A DNA stretch of 64,000 nucleotides from Oxalobacteraceae bacterium (GCA_025352145.1 JANXTY010000047.1:1-64000); one strand, 5' to 3'; positions 40,741 to 51,322 are shown, counted from the first letter of the stretch. Made by a program: numbers and translations. Notes: generated from the letters alone by a model not told the origin.

Positions 40741-40810
40741 TTCCACAATAAATTATCGACGTGCACTGACCCAGAAAATTGCCATGAAAGAGAGCAGGGA
40801 CGCGGTCTTA

Positions 40811-40921
40811 CTACAACGTCAAGCGGGTCACCATAATGTGAAAATCCTGGGTCAATCTGAGTCGATATTTAACAACCGTACCTCCGATAGCGAACGCAGC
40901 CGGAACAGGATCAAACGCCAT
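40811..40921 (-). pseudogene. Holin-like gene start, truncated
   Basis: A 36-codon frame beginning MAFDPVPAAFAIGGTVV, which resembles the first residues of phage holins of the three-helix type (MAFDP.TA...IGG). It then turns into unrelated sequence and stops, with no membrane helices left. Its ATG overlaps the stop of the M15 peptidase frame (TGATG), the arrangement expected in a phage lysis cassette. Confidence 0.45.
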
Positions 40922-41217
40922 CACACCACCTTCTTTCCGCTTTGGATATCTGGCAAGGTCAAACCGCCAGTGTATTGGCAGTGCGCCATCTCTCGCAGCC
41001 TGCCGGTCCAACGTCCCGCCCATGCCAGTCCGGTCGATTCTGCGATTGCGCCACATCGATCAAAGGTGTGCGGATCATCCCATTGCGCTTTGCCATTGAC
41101 GATCGGCACAAAGTCGAACGCGCATCCGTAGTTATGGAAAGATTGTCCCGCTTGGGCATTGGTGACGATTTTTCCTAATGTGGTGCGCCCTTGCGCATAG
41201 AGCAAAGTTCTTACCAA
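40921..41217 (-). pseudogene. M15 peptidase (phage endolysin type), N-terminally truncated
   Basis: About 95 residues of a VanY/CwlK-like L-alanyl-D-glutamate or D-Ala-D-Ala peptidase. The zinc site is complete: QSFHNYGCAFDFVPI supplies a His and an Asp, and RLREMAHCQYTGG the catalytic Glu and third ligand His. The protein starts abruptly at LLYAQGRTT, which is mid-domain in relatives; about 40-50 N-terminal residues are missing, and the frame opens with a TTG. Homologues cut peptidoglycan for phage lysis. It begins 57 bases from the 3' end of tRNA-Arg. Confidence 0.75.
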
Positions 41218-41233
41218 TAGTCCAAAAACCAGA

Positions 41234-41265
41234 AAGGGGTTACAAGCCTAAACTTGTAACCCCTT
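41234..41265 (-). terminator. Hairpin terminator after tRNA-Arg
   Basis: A perfect 13-base-pair stem (AAGGGGTTACAAG with CTTGTAACCCCTT) and 6-base loop, nine bases beyond the tRNA 3' end on the minus strand, followed by TTTCTGGTTTTTGG. Confidence 0.75.
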
Positions 41266-41273
41266 GATATTAC

Positions 41274-41350
41274 TGGTGCGGCTGGCAGGAATCGAACCCA
41301 CGACCCCTTGGTTCGTAGCCAAGTACTCTATCCAGCTGAGCTACAGCCGC
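41274..41350 (-). tRNA. tRNA-Arg(ACG)
   Basis: A 77-base tRNA with encoded CCA. Acceptor stem GCGGCTG with CAGCCGC; anticodon stem CTTGG/CCAAG around loop CTACGAA, giving anticodon ACG (inosine-modified in bacteria, reads CGU/C/A). T-loop GGTTCGATTCC. Phage-derived remnants start just past its 3' end, so it is a likely past integration target. Confidence 0.96.
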
Positions 41351-41535
41351 GAAAAGTAAAATTATAGCATAAGCCCTCTTAATTCTTGAAGCGCTATTCT
41401 CGACTGCGTAACTAAAATTAACAATTTTACGCAAAGTAATTTTACGTTTAAAAACGACGCTACTTCATGAATTTGGAAGGTAATTTAGCCAAATTTTTAC
41501 TTTAATACTCTGCGTTATACAAAGTATGGTAACTC

Positions 41536-41628
41536 TGGCGGAGACTGAGGGATTCGAACCCTCGATACAGTGTTAAGCCATATGCTTCCTTAGCAGGGAA
41601 GTGCCTTCGACCACTCGGCCAAGTCTCC
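41536..41628 (-). tRNA. tRNA-Ser(GCT)
   Basis: A 93-base class II tRNA with encoded CCA. Acceptor GGAGACT with AGTCTCC; anticodon arm CTTCC/GGAAG around CTGCTAA, so the anticodon is GCT (reads AGC and AGU). A long variable arm and GGTTCGAATCC T-loop are present. It follows lysC as in related genomes. The 185 bases between the two tRNAs hold no gene. Confidence 0.96.
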
Positions 41629-41735
41629 ACGCTCAAACGATATTACTTAGTTCGTTTGAGCAAGAGCAGGATAATATCTTTTTGTGCGGTTCTGGTCAAT
41701 CAACTATACGGGAACCCGACAAATTTTTTCTTTCG

Positions 41736-42986
41736 TTAGGCTTTTTCGAGCTCGAAGGCTTTATGCAATGCGCGAACAGCTAATTCCATATATTTTTCAT
41801 CGATCAACACAGAAATTTTAATTTCAGAAGTAGAAATCATCAGGATGTTGATATTTTCTTCGGATAGGGTGCGGAACATTTGTGAGGCAACGCCCACATG
41901 GCTACGCATGCCGACACCCACTACGGATACTTTGGATACTTTGGCATCACCTAAAATACTGGCGGCACCAAGTGTTGCCTTAACGCTGTTATTCAGCACA
42001 TCCATCGCCTTAGCATATTCGCCACGGCTTACGGTGAAGGTGAAGTCGGTTTTTCCTTCCACCGATTGATTCTGGATAATCATGTCTACTTCGATGTTGG
42101 CATCCGAAATTGGGCCAAGAATTGAATAGGCAATGCCTGGTTTGTCAGGTACGCCTAAGACGGTGATTTTTGCTTCATCGCGATTGAACGCGATACCTGA
42201 AATGACAGCTTGTTCCATATGGGTATCTTCCTCAAACGAAATCAGGGTGCCGGAATTTGCTTCTTCTTCCAGCGGCATTAATGGGTCGGTCAGCGAGGAC
42301 AATACTCGGGTCGGGACTCTGTAATTGCCTGCGAATTCGACGGAGCGACTTTGCAGAACTTTTGAGCCGAGTGAGGCTAGTTCCAGCATTTCTTCAAATG
42401 TCACGGTTTTCAAACGCCGTGCATCGGATACTACGCGCGGGTCGGTGGTGTAGACGCCATCCACATCGGTATAAATGAGACATTCTGCTGCTTTGAGTGC
42501 AGCGGCGACTGCTACGGCGGAGGTATCGGAACCACCCCGTCCCAGCGTTGCAATGTTGTCGTTTTCGTCGACGCCCTGGAAGCCGGTAATGATCACGATC
42601 TTGCCCGCATCCAAATCGCCACGGACTTTGGCATCATCGATGGACTGGATACGTGCTTTAGTAAACGCAGAATCGGTTTTGATGGCAACCTGCCAACCGG
42701 CATAGGACACTGCTTGTTTTCCGATTGCCAACAATGCCATTGACAACAATCCAACTGAGACCTGTTCGCCGGTGGAGGCGATCATGTCGAGTTCGCGTGG
42801 ATCGGGGTTGGGCATGATTTCTTTGGCTAAACCAATGAGACGATTGGTTTCTCCTGACATGGCTGAGGGGACAACGACAATCTGGTGGCCTGCATCATGC
42901 CATTTGGCGACGCGCTTGGCGACGTTTTTGATGCGGTCGGTGGAGCCCATCGAGGTGCCGCCGTATTTGTGAACAATTAAAGCCAT
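41736..42986 (-). CDS. lysC: Aspartate kinase
   Basis: Phosphorylates aspartate, the entry step to lysine, threonine and methionine. ALIVHKYGGTSMGS is the N-terminal nucleotide-binding motif; GRGGSDTSAVAVAAAL and FEEMLELASLGSKVLQ follow. The last 150 residues form two ACT domains for feedback control (VLGVPDKPGIAYSILG and VVGVGMRSHVGVA). ATG at 42986 gives 416 residues; the frame is open to 43034 without homology. Confidence 0.96.
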   Translation of the reverse strand: MALIVHKYGGTSMGSTDRIKNVAKRVAKWHDAGHQIVVVPSAMSGETNRLIGLAKEIMPNPDPRELDMIASTGEQVSVGLLSMALLAIGKQAVSYAGWQVAIKTDSAFTKARIQSIDDAKVRGDLDAGKIVIITGFQGVDENDNIATLGRGGSDTSAVAVAAALKAAECLIYTDVDGVYTTDPRVVSDARRLKTVTFEEMLELASLGSKVLQSRSVEFAGNYRVPTRVLSSLTDPLMPLEEEANSGTLISFEEDTHMEQAVISGIAFNRDEAKITVLGVPDKPGIAYSILGPISDANIEVDMIIQNQSVEGKTDFTFTVSRGEYAKAMDVLNNSVKATLGAASILGDAKVSKVSVVGVGMRSHVGVASQMFRTLSEENINILMISTSEIKISVLIDEKYMELAVRALHKAFELEKA

Positions 42987-43097
42987 AGGGAATAGGTAGA
43001 TGTGGGCTTCGGGATGCGAAGGAGCAAAAAACAACCCTAAACTTTACATGTTGGAGAGAAAAATAACAAGCGGGATGACGCAGAAATGGCGCAACAA

Positions 43098-44558
43098 CTA
43101 CGATATTGACGATTGTAATGGGGAGAATTGCCATCTCAATTGAATTTTTGGTCCTGGGGTTGAGCTTAGATGATGGCAATCGAATCCAATTCCAGCGGCA
43201 AAGATCAGATGATTTGATGCAAAAATGAGCGGTAGACGTTCGCGTTCCCACGGTGGGACATCAAAAACCTGATAGTGGTATTTCAGGCTTTTGGTAGGGC
43301 GATTTGATGCAAGTTTGAGCCGCTCTCCCCCCTGACGAAAACGAATCTCCAGGAGGTGGGAACGGAGTTGTTCGCTGTCTGCCCCTGTCTCTGCCTCATC
43401 GAAATATAAGGTGCCATGGAAGGCGGAGAAATGTATTTGTGATTCGCCGTTCCATCGAAATGAATAGGGTGTTACGCCGAACGTATCTTCATCAAATTTT
43501 GGTGTGATGAATAGGCGATTGCGGTATCGCCGGAGGTGGCAATTGGGGTGCGTCACGCAGAGTTGCGCATCTCCCTTGGCTTCAAATAGTTGGGTTTGCA
43601 ATTCGCTTAACCAAGCGGTAGATGGCATGCGTAGATTACGTGTGCCAAACCAGTAACGCAGTAAGTTACTGGCGCGATCGGCGCCCAGTTTCTGGAGTGT
43701 GATCACATTCAGGCAATCGCCATCCAGGCAGATAGCGAGATCTTGCGCGGCTAGTTCAATGAGCAAGCGTTGTGCTGATTGTGCATGCTGTGCGGTACGG
43801 GAAAAACGTTGTTGAAACGCTGGGAAAAGTCTTTCCAGTGATGGCATTACCTGATGCCGCAAGGCATTGCGTGCGTAACGTGGGTCGGTATTGGATTCGT
43901 CTTTAACGTAGCCAATCTTTTTGGTATGGACATAGTATTCCAATTCCGTGCGGGAGATGGAAAGTAGTGGTCGTGCCATGATCAGGCTGGCATTGTTGAG
44001 CAGTTTGGGAGCGGTGTTAGCGATATCCATGCCCGATAATCCAGCCACGCCTGAACCCCGCAAAAGTTGTAGTAGCACTGTTTCTGCCTGGTCATCTTGA
44101 TGATGGGCGGTCAACAGCAATGGTACATGATGCTCGCGACATAAGTCGCCTAGAGCGGCATAACGTTTGATTCGGGCCGCTTCTTCTATTCCGTTCTTAT
44201 CGTTTAAGGAGAGATTGATGTGACGGGCTTCAAAATGAATGTGGCGTTCCTCACATTCTTGCTGGCAATGCGTGAGCCAGCTATCGGCATTTTTACTGAT
44301 GCCGTGGTGAACGTGAAATGCGAATAATCTGGTGGGGTGATACGTAGCGTATTCATGCACTAAGTGAAGCAGGGCAGAAGAATCGAGCCCACCGCTATAA
44401 GCGATGGCAATTGCGGGCGCTAAGCAAGTATCAGGATTTTCAGTATTATTTCTTGCGTTTGAGGGGGCGGAGGGTAGTTTGGCCGAAATAAAAAAGCGCG
44501 CTAGGATTTCCTGTAGCGCGCCTTCGAAGGTTTCGGTCAGCGATACGTTCTTAGTCAC
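43098..44558 (-). CDS. tilS: tRNA(Ile)-lysidine synthase
   Basis: Puts lysine on C34 of the CAU tRNA-Ile so that it reads AUA. The PP-loop IAYSGGLDSSALLHL marks the ATP pyrophosphatase domain, with HHGISKNADSW and LLTAHHQDDQAETVLLQLL, then TilS substrate-binding and C-terminal domains (RFRQGGERLKL). 486 residues. It starts two bases after the accA stop, implying translational coupling. Confidence 0.95.
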   Translation of the reverse strand: MTKNVSLTETFEGALQEILARFFISAKLPSAPSNARNNTENPDTCLAPAIAIAYSGGLDSSALLHLVHEYATYHPTRLFAFHVHHGISKNADSWLTHCQQECEERHIHFEARHINLSLNDKNGIEEAARIKRYAALGDLCREHHVPLLLTAHHQDDQAETVLLQLLRGSGVAGLSGMDIANTAPKLLNNASLIMARPLLSISRTELEYYVHTKKIGYVKDESNTDPRYARNALRHQVMPSLERLFPAFQQRFSRTAQHAQSAQRLLIELAAQDLAICLDGDCLNVITLQKLGADRASNLLRYWFGTRNLRMPSTAWLSELQTQLFEAKGDAQLCVTHPNCHLRRYRNRLFITPKFDEDTFGVTPYSFRWNGESQIHFSAFHGTLYFDEAETGADSEQLRSHLLEIRFRQGGERLKLASNRPTKSLKYHYQVFDVPPWERERLPLIFASNHLIFAAGIGFDCHHLSSTPGPKIQLRWQFSPLQSSIS

Positions 44559-44560
44559 AT

Positions 44561-45535
44561 TTACTCCGTCGCTGCGATTTCCTTGAACTTGCCGTAGCTC
44601 ATTAGTTTTTGGTGGCGTGTTTCCAATAACTCTTTGGTTTTCATACCTTGAAATTGGCGCAAGGTATCGGCTAGTGCGCGCTTGAGCAATATCGCCATTT
44701 GTTTAGGATCGCGGTGCGCGCCGCCGAGTGGTTCGTTGATGATTTTATCGATCAGGCCCATTGCTTTGAGTCGGTGTGCGGTCAGTCCTAACGCTTCTGC
44801 CGCATCCGACGCTTTTTCAGCAGTTTTCCAGAGAATTGATGCACACCCTTCGGGTGAGATGACTGAATAGGTTGAGTATTGCAGCATTAACACAGCGTCG
44901 CCAACAGCGATCGCCAATGCGCCGCCAGAACCGCCTTCGCCAATAATGGTGGCGATGAGAGGCACTTTTAGTTCGGCCATTACATACAGATTATGGCCGA
45001 TGGCTTCTGACTGGCCACGCTCTTCGGCATCGATGCCGGGAAAGGCGCCAGGCGTATCGACAAATGTAAAAATGGGAAGCCCGAATTTTTCGGCTAGCTT
45101 CATTAATCGCATCGCCTTGCGATAGCCTTCTGGTTTGGGCATACCGAAATTGCGTAAGGCGCGTTCTTTGGTGTCGCGCCCTTTTTGATGGCCGATCACC
45201 ATGCAAGACTGACCGTTGAAGCGTGCCAGGCCACCCACAATGGATAGATCGTCGGCGTAACTGCGGTCGCCATGCAGCTCATGGAAATCGGTGAAAATTT
45301 GGTTAACGTAATCCATCGTATAGGGACGTTGGGGATGACGTGCAATTTGAGAAACCTGCCAAGGGGTGAGCTTGGTGTATATCTCTTTGGTTAATAATTG
45401 ACTTTTCTTTGCCAGGCGATCAATTTCTTCTGAAATATCTACTGCGGAATCGTCTTGTACAAAGCGCAGTTCTTCAATTTTAGATTCAAGTTCCGAGATC
45501 GGTTGTTCAAAATTTAAAAAAGTTGTTTTACTCAT
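44561..45535 (-). CDS. accA: Acetyl-CoA carboxylase carboxyltransferase subunit alpha
   Basis: Partner of AccD in the carboxyltransferase of fatty acid synthesis. [20 protein letters not shown] near residue 60 and [20 protein letters not shown], with [11 protein letters not shown], are family signatures. 324 residues. A strong AAGGAG lies five bases before the ATG. Next in order: tilS, lysC. Confidence 0.97.
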   Translation of the reverse strand: MSKTTFLNFEQPISELESKIEELRFVQDDSAVDISEEIDRLAKKSQLLTKEIYTKLTPWQVSQIARHPQRPYTMDYVNQIFTDFHELHGDRSYADDLSIVGGLARFNGQSCMVIGHQKGRDTKERALRNFGMPKPEGYRKAMRLMKLAEKFGLPIFTFVDTPGAFPGIDAEERGQSEAIGHNLYVMAELKVPLIATIIGEGGSGGALAIAVGDAVLMLQYSTYSVISPEGCASILWKTAEKASDAAEALGLTAHRLKAMGLIDKIINEPLGGAHRDPKQMAILLKRALADTLRQFQGMKTKELLETRHQKLMSYGKFKEIAATE

Positions 45536-45587
45536 CGCTTCTCCTTTTTTACTGCGAAATGCTGTGGATATCGAGGTTCGGATGTAT

Positions 45588-46247
45588 TTAATACTCTACT
45601 GGAACTGGGTCCAGGCTACGCCAAAGATACCAAGTCGCTACGGTGCGCCAAGGTTCCCAGTTGGCTGAAACTTCTCGTGCATCGCTGCGTGAGACGGGTT
45701 CTCCCGAGAAGTAATTGATGCTGATGCCTTTGATCAATCCCATATCATCCAAAGGAAAAACATTGGGGCGTCGCAGATTAAATATCAAAAACATCTCAGC
45801 TGTCCACCGACCGATCCCGCGAATCTGGATTAATTCAGCAATCACTTCCTCGTCCGCCATTTCGGACCATTTATTAACATGCAGAAGTTTGGCTTTAAAA
45901 TGCTCGGCCAGATCCATGATGTATTCGGCTTTGCGTTTAGACAGTCCGCAGGCAGCAAGATTCTCGGTACCTGCTTTCAATACTTGTGTCGGCAAACATT
46001 TGGGACAAACCAACAAGAATTTTTGCCAGACAGTTTCTGCTGCCTTGACTGAAATTTGTTGTCCGATAATGGATCGTGCCAAGGTATTGAAGGGGTCGCT
46101 GCGGCCCACCAGATGCAAGTCACCGAATTGGGGAATCAATTTTTTTAGAATGCGGTCGCGCTTCATTAATTCGACCTTTGCCTGCTCCCAATAATCGGGG
46201 ATATCGGGCGTACTTGCTTTACCATTTAAAATCATATGCGACGCCAT
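45588..46247 (-). CDS. DNA-3-methyladenine glycosylase II type (AlkA-like)
   Basis: A helix-hairpin-helix base-excision glycosylase of 219 residues. [19 protein letters not shown] begins the HhH-GPD core; [18 protein letters not shown] is the hairpin, and [12 protein letters not shown] holds the catalytic Asp. It removes alkylated bases such as 3-methyladenine. The AlkA N-terminal domain is absent, as in the short bacterial form. Its last 16 bases on the left side overlap cysS's end region by strand-sharing (46232-46247). Confidence 0.9.
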   Translation of the reverse strand: MASHMILNGKASTPDIPDYWEQAKVELMKRDRILKKLIPQFGDLHLVGRSDPFNTLARSIIGQQISVKAAETVWQKFLLVCPKCLPTQVLKAGTENLAACGLSKRKAEYIMDLAEHFKAKLLHVNKWSEMADEEVIAELIQIRGIGRWTAEMFLIFNLRRPNVFPLDDMGLIKGISINYFSGEPVSRSDAREVSANWEPWRTVATWYLWRSLDPVPVEY

Positions 46248-47632
46248 TCAGTAAGCCCGCCGGGTTTATCCTCAAGAATAATTCCCTGGCTAAGCAGTTC
46301 AATGCGAATACGATCGGCATCCGCAAAATTTTTCATTTTTTTAGCTGCCGAACGTGTTGCAATTTGGGACTGAACCCAGGTTTCTATGTCTTCAGCATGG
46401 CTATCTTCATCCGCCGACCGCGCTTGCAAAAAATCTTGCGGCGGGCGTTGCAAGATTCCGATTGTACCTGCCAGCGCCTTTAATTGGCGAACCAGTTTGG
46501 CAGATTTTGTTTTGTTGACCTGGCTGGACAAATCAAATAATACTGCAATGGCTAAAGGTGTATTGAAATCGTCATTCATGGCATGAGCAAAGCGGACTGC
46601 ATGAGGTTCAGACCAGTCTAGAGCAAGCTCATCGCTCATGACGTCCTTTGCAGCAGTATAAAGTCGCGCCAAGGCAACCTTGGCGTCATCAAGGTGAATA
46701 TCGGAGTAATTGAGTGGGCTGCGGTAGTGCGCTCGTAGAATGAAAAATCGAACGACTTCTGCATCATATTTTTTTAATACGTCCCGAATCGTGAAAAAAT
46801 TTCCCAAAGATTTGGACATTTTCTCATTGTCGACGCGGACGAAGCCGTTGTGTATCCAGTAATTGACGAAAGGGCGTTTTGATGCGCCCTCCGACTGGGC
46901 AATTTCATTTTCATGATGGGGGAATTGCAAATCAGCTCCACCTCCATGGATATCAAATTGCTCGCCCAACAATGCGCATGCCATTGCGGAACATTCAATA
47001 TGCCATCCGGGGCGACCGTTGCCCCAGGCAGAAGGCCATTTTACTTCCTGAGGCTCGGATTCCTTAGAGGCCTTCCATAGAACAAAATCCAGCGGATCGT
47101 GTTTACCGGTATTTACATCGACGCGTTCGCCGGCACGCAGATCATCTAGCGACTTTCCCGAAAGCTTGCCGTAACCTGGGAAATTGCGGACGGAAAAATT
47201 AACGTCTCCATCCGAGGCTTTATATGCCAAACCGTTTTTTTCGAGTTCCTTAATCAATTCAAGCATCTGTGGCACGTATGCAGTTGCACGTGGCTCATGG
47301 TCCGGGGGCAAGATACCTAGAGCATGGATGTCTTCGTTCATTAAGGAGATGAAGCGCGTAGTCAACTGGGAAATGGATTCGCCATTTTCTACTGCCCTTT
47401 TGATGATTTTATCGTCGATATCCGTGATGTTGCGCACGTATGTGACCTGGTAACCAGAGGCCTTAAGCCAGCGATAAACAACATCGAATGCCATCATCAT
47501 TCTGGCATGTCCGATGTGGCAATAATCGTAGATTGTCATGCCGCAGACATACATGCGGACTTTACCCGGTTCCATTGGAATAAAGGTTTGCTTTTCACGC
47601 GCTAGCGTGTTGTAAATCTTTAAGTTGATCAT
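46232..47632 (-). CDS. cysS: Cysteinyl-tRNA synthetase
   Basis: Charges tRNA-Cys. The HIGH motif is [18 protein letters not shown] is [11 protein letters not shown], and the zinc ligands lie in [17 protein letters not shown] and FPHHENE. The C-terminal DALR/anticodon region ends near [14 protein letters not shown] at 47632 ([13 protein letters not shown]) gives 466 residues; the frame is open upstream to 47782 but not family-like. Its stop overlaps the start of the glycosylase gene. Confidence 0.97.
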   Translation of the reverse strand: MINLKIYNTLAREKQTFIPMEPGKVRMYVCGMTIYDYCHIGHARMMMAFDVVYRWLKASGYQVTYVRNITDIDDKIIKRAVENGESISQLTTRFISLMNEDIHALGILPPDHEPRATAYVPQMLELIKELEKNGLAYKASDGDVNFSVRNFPGYGKLSGKSLDDLRAGERVDVNTGKHDPLDFVLWKASKESEPQEVKWPSAWGNGRPGWHIECSAMACALLGEQFDIHGGGADLQFPHHENEIAQSEGASKRPFVNYWIHNGFVRVDNEKMSKSLGNFFTIRDVLKKYDAEVVRFFILRAHYRSPLNYSDIHLDDAKVALARLYTAAKDVMSDELALDWSEPHAVRFAHAMNDDFNTPLAIAVLFDLSSQVNKTKSAKLVRQLKALAGTIGILQRPPQDFLQARSADEDSHAEDIETWVQSQIATRSAAKKMKNFADADRIRIELLSQGIILEDKPGGLTEWRRI

Positions 47633-47794
47633 GCGAAGAAATTTCGGGGATAGAGTTCGGCTAATAGCTTGTCGGGGTAAAAAATCGGCGCTTGAAATCA
47701 CAAGGGAACGACATCGATGTGGGGAGGAAATCAACCCCCTTTTTGCCATACTTATTTGATAGAATGGAATTTTTCGACACAAAGTATAACATTG

Positions 47795-48865
47795 ATGAAA
47801 TCCTTGATAACCTCACGCCATCGTTCTATATGTCAAATCATGCTGCGTGTCGCCAGGCCCGTTGCCATGTTATGCGCTGTGGTGCCAATGTTTTTTGTGG
47901 TGCCGGCATTTGCCGATGACAATGCCGATGTAAGCAAGCTGATGAAGAGTGGTCAGTTTGCCGACGCGCTTGTTAAAGCGGATGCTGCCTTGGTGCAGCA
48001 TCCACGCGATCCCCAACTGTTGTTCTTGAAAGGCTTGATTCTGACAGAGCAAAATAAGACCACGGAAGCGATTGCAGTGTTTGTTAAGCTCACGGAGGAA
48101 TTCCCCCAATTGCCTGAACCGTATAATAATCTTGCCGTGTTATTTGCTTCCAACGGTCAGTATGACAAGGCCAGGGCTTCTTTGGAGATGGCCATACGAA
48201 CCAATCCGACTTATGCAACTGCCCATGAAAATTTGGGTGATGTCTACGCCAAACTGGCTAGTCAAGCCTACGATAAGGCGTTGCAACTTGATTCCAATAA
48301 CTCTGGCGCCAAGTCGAAATTAACGTTGGTGCGTACTTTAGTAGGAAACCCAACGGGCAACGTTGCTCCTAAAGCGATTGCCGGGGCAACAAAATCGGTT
48401 GTTACTGCGGCGGCTTCGGTACAGCAAGAGCCAGCTAAAATCGAGGCCAAACTTGATGCGAAGGCGGTGGCAAAAGTCGAGCCAAAAGCATCCGCCAAGG
48501 CAGTTGTGAAAGTAGATGCCGACAGCGATCATGACGATGTATTAAAGGCAGTCAATGCGTGGGCCAGTGCTTGGAGTGCGAAAGATATGAAGGCCTATCT
48601 TGGTGCTTATGGTAGTGCTTTCCAGACACCGGATGGTGTGTCACGGACGAAATGGGCTGATGAGCGTCGCTCCCGAATTGAAGGGAAGGGCCATATTCAT
48701 GTTCAGGTGGAATCTCCTCAGGTAACCATGAACGGCAACACTGCGTCCGTAAGGTTTCGCCAAATATACGCCTCAGATCGGTTGACCGCCAATAGCAAGA
48801 AGACATTGGTATTGGAAAAACAGGGCAGCAAGTGGCAAATCAAGCAGGAGCGCACGGGTAATTGA
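47795..48865 (+). CDS. Exported TPR protein with NTF2-like C-terminal domain
   Basis: About 356 residues: a signal peptide ending near FFVVPAFA, three or so tetratricopeptide repeats (about 35-175, including [20 protein letters not shown]), an Ala/Lys/Val-rich linker, and a C-terminal domain of about 110 residues starting [16 protein letters not shown]. That domain resembles the NTF2-like fold at the end of L,D-transpeptidases, including the next gene. It may dock with or recruit that enzyme. Start is uncertain: ATG 47795 or 47840. Confidence 0.82.
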   Translation: MKSLITSRHRSICQIMLRVARPVAMLCAVVPMFFVVPAFADDNADVSKLMKSGQFADALVKADAALVQHPRDPQLLFLKGLILTEQNKTTEAIAVFVKLTEEFPQLPEPYNNLAVLFASNGQYDKARASLEMAIRTNPTYATAHENLGDVYAKLASQAYDKALQLDSNNSGAKSKLTLVRTLVGNPTGNVAPKAIAGATKSVVTAAASVQQEPAKIEAKLDAKAVAKVEPKASAKAVVKVDADSDHDDVLKAVNAWASAWSAKDMKAYLGAYGSAFQTPDGVSRTKWADERRSRIEGKGHIHVQVESPQVTMNGNTASVRFRQIYASDRLTANSKKTLVLEKQGSKWQIKQERTGN

Positions 48866-50118
48866 TGTTCGGCTTTACACAAATCAAGCGCCTGAGGAGT
48901 AATTCTGTTGGCTGCGTTATACCTGCCCATTTGATCTGTCTGCTGTTATGCGGCGCTATTCTCTCGCCTTGCTCCTGGGCGAAAAATAAGGGGGATGCCA
49001 ATGTCAGGTCAAATAGGCCCGACCCTGATGTTTTATTGATTAGCGTCTATAAAGATCTCGCGGAAAATCATCTGCAGGCCGCCCAGCTGAAGGCTGATGC
49101 TTTGGTTGAATCCTATCCTAATTTCCGGTTAGGTCATTTGATTCGGGGCGATTTGTTGCTGATGCATACGCACCCAGTGACATCGTTGGGTGGTGCATCG
49201 AATGCGTCCGCCGACAAGCTCAAGGATCTTCGTGACGAAGCGATGGTGCGTCTCAAATCGCTCAGTCAAAAACCGGATGTAGACATGATTCCGCTTGCGC
49301 TTCTCCAGTTGCGGGAAGATCAAAAATATGCCCTGGTGGTTGATGCAAAGCAATCGCGTTTGTACGTATATCAGCATGAAAATGGTCAGATTAAATTTGT
49401 GACCGATTACTACGTTTCACAAGGGAAGTTGGGCGTCAATAAATTGAAAGCCGGTGATCAAAAAACGCCGCTCGGGGTTTACTACATTACCAGCCGTGTT
49501 GCGCGGGCGAAGCTTCCGGATTTCTATGGCGCTGGGGCGTTGCCTATCAACTATCCCAATGAATGGGATAAATTAAATGGGCGTAGTGGCTCTGGCATTT
49601 GGCTACATGGCACGCCCTCTGATAGCTATAGCAGGGCACCGTTGGCGTCCGATGGTTGTGTGGTGCTGACTAATCCAGATTTGGAAAAATTGTCACTCTC
49701 GGTAGAGGTCGGAAAAACACCTGTCGTTATCAGTGATCAAGTTGAATTTGTCAACAAGACCAAATGGAATGCAGAACGCAATGCCGCTTTAAAGATGGTG
49801 GATGGGTGGCGAAGCGACATGGAGAGTTTGGATGCCGGGCGTGTTGTCAACAATTATTCGCGGCAATTTAAGTCGGGCTTGGGTGAGGATATCACTGTCT
49901 GGCTAAAAAAAAATATGCCTTCATTTCAAAATTCGAAGGCGCTTTCTATCCATGTACGTGATCTGACATTGATCCGCTATCCGGGGCAGGGAGACATGAT
50001 TGTCGGGACCTTTACGCAAGATACAATGATGGGTAAAACTAAAACCACTATTCGCAAGCGTCAGTATTGGGCGAGAGAAGGTACCCAATGGAAAATCATT
50101 TACGAAGCAAATATTTAG
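48865..50118 (+). CDS. L,D-transpeptidase (YkuD family)
   Basis: A periplasmic cross-linker of peptidoglycan or of lipoprotein to peptidoglycan. Signal sequence LICLLLCGAILSPCSWA, then a YkuD domain with ALVVDAKQSRLYVYQ at its start and the active site IWLHGTPSDSYSR..SDGCVVL (His and Cys visible). The end (about 300-417) is an NTF2-like domain related to that in the upstream gene. The ATG at 48865 overlaps the TPR gene's stop (TGATG). Confidence 0.9.
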   Translation: MFGFTQIKRLRSNSVGCVIPAHLICLLLCGAILSPCSWAKNKGDANVRSNRPDPDVLLISVYKDLAENHLQAAQLKADALVESYPNFRLGHLIRGDLLLMHTHPVTSLGGASNASADKLKDLRDEAMVRLKSLSQKPDVDMIPLALLQLREDQKYALVVDAKQSRLYVYQHENGQIKFVTDYYVSQGKLGVNKLKAGDQKTPLGVYYITSRVARAKLPDFYGAGALPINYPNEWDKLNGRSGSGIWLHGTPSDSYSRAPLASDGCVVLTNPDLEKLSLSVEVGKTPVVISDQVEFVNKTKWNAERNAALKMVDGWRSDMESLDAGRVVNNYSRQFKSGLGEDITVWLKKNMPSFQNSKALSIHVRDLTLIRYPGQGDMIVGTFTQDTMMGKTKTTIRKRQYWAREGTQWKIIYEANI

Positions 50119-50127
50119 GAGAAGATT

Positions 50128-50706
50128 ATGAGCTTATTTTTACGCCGTCATGTGGGACTACTGTTAGCGAGTTTCATTCTGCTTAGCGCTGGACATGCGG
50201 CGATGGCTGCTACCCACGTCTCGATGAAAACCACAATGGGCGAAATTGTCCTTGAGCTGTATCCAGAAAAAGCCCCCAAAACAGTGGCCAATTTCTTGCA
50301 ATATGTCAACGATGGCCATTATGCGGGCACGATATTTCATCGTGTTATTCCCGGCTTTATGATTCAAGGTGGTGGTTTTGATGCTGCGTTCCACCAGAAA
50401 CCAGTTCGAGCACCGATTAAGAATGAGGCGAATAGCAAGGGATTGTTGAATGCGCCCTACAGTGTTGCGATGGCACGGACTGGCGATCCCGATTCGGCAT
50501 CGGCGCAGTTTTTTATCAATGTCGCTAATAATGCGGTCCTTAATTTTCCAGGAACAGATGGTTGGGGTTACTGTGTTTTTGGCAAAGTGATTAAAGGCCA
50601 GGGCATTGTCGATAAAATTAAACGGGTAAGTGTGACCAACAAAGGCGAATATGAGAATGTTCCTGTGGTGCCTGTTGTAATCAAATCCATGTCGCTAATG
50701 AAGTAA
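50128..50706 (+). CDS. ppiA: Periplasmic peptidyl-prolyl cis-trans isomerase (cyclophilin)
   Basis: A cyclophilin of 192 residues with a signal peptide (LLLASFILLSAGHAAMA), so it acts on proline bonds in the periplasm. Core motifs: [35 protein letters not shown] and GYCVFGKVI. About 60 percent of its core reappears in the cytosolic paralogue that follows. GGAGAAG ribosome site. Confidence 0.93.
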   Translation: MSLFLRRHVGLLLASFILLSAGHAAMAATHVSMKTTMGEIVLELYPEKAPKTVANFLQYVNDGHYAGTIFHRVIPGFMIQGGGFDAAFHQKPVRAPIKNEANSKGLLNAPYSVAMARTGDPDSASAQFFINVANNAVLNFPGTDGWGYCVFGKVIKGQGIVDKIKRVSVTNKGEYENVPVVPVVIKSMSLMK

Positions 50707-50785
50707 ACCAGTGATTTTTTTGACGTCACCAGTATGAATTCGCAGTAATTCCAATCACCTACCACCTATTTTTTTAAGGACCATC

Positions 50786-51274
50786 ATGGCTGTTATTCTC
50801 ACCACTAACCACGGCAATATCAAAATTGATCTAGATGCGGAGAAAGCACCTAAAACAGTGGAAAATTTTCTTGCTTACGTTAATTCGGGCCATTACAGCG
50901 GCACAATTTTTCATCGTGTGATTGATGGATTCATGATTCAAGGCGGTGGTTTTGAACCCGGCATGAAACAAAAGCCGACCAATGATTCAGTCGAAAACGA
51001 GGCTAAAAATGGCTTGAAGAATATGCCTTATACCTTAGCAATGGCACGCACATCGGATCCGCATTCGGCCTCGGCCCAGTTCTTCATTAATATTAAAAAT
51101 AACAGTTTTCTAGACTATCCCGGTCAGGATGGCTGGGGCTATTGTGTGTTTGGAAAAGTCGTCGAGGGTATGGATGTGGTCGATAAGATCAAAGCCGTTA
51201 AGACTACGCGGAGTGGTATGTTTGCCGATGTGCCGCAGGAAGATGTCATCATTGAAAAAGCGGAAGTCGTTTAA
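50786..51274 (+). CDS. ppiB: Cytosolic peptidyl-prolyl cis-trans isomerase (cyclophilin)
   Basis: A 162-residue cyclophilin without signal peptide. [37 protein letters not shown] and [14 protein letters not shown] mark the fold. It sits 79 bases after its periplasmic paralogue and 48 bases before lpxH, a conserved order in betaproteobacteria. Confidence 0.95.
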   Translation: MAVILTTNHGNIKIDLDAEKAPKTVENFLAYVNSGHYSGTIFHRVIDGFMIQGGGFEPGMKQKPTNDSVENEAKNGLKNMPYTLAMARTSDPHSASAQFFINIKNNSFLDYPGQDGWGYCVFGKVVEGMDVVDKIKAVKTTRSGMFADVPQEDVIIEKAEVV

Positions 51275-51322
51275 TTTAATTCTGTGGCATGGCTATGACA
51301 TTTTTGATAGAACAACCCTGAC

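Noticed and set aside
41221-41350. Second copy of the tRNA-Arg 3' end as an attachment site
   Set aside because: No repeat of the tRNA 3' end was found elsewhere in the window, so no att pair can be claimed.
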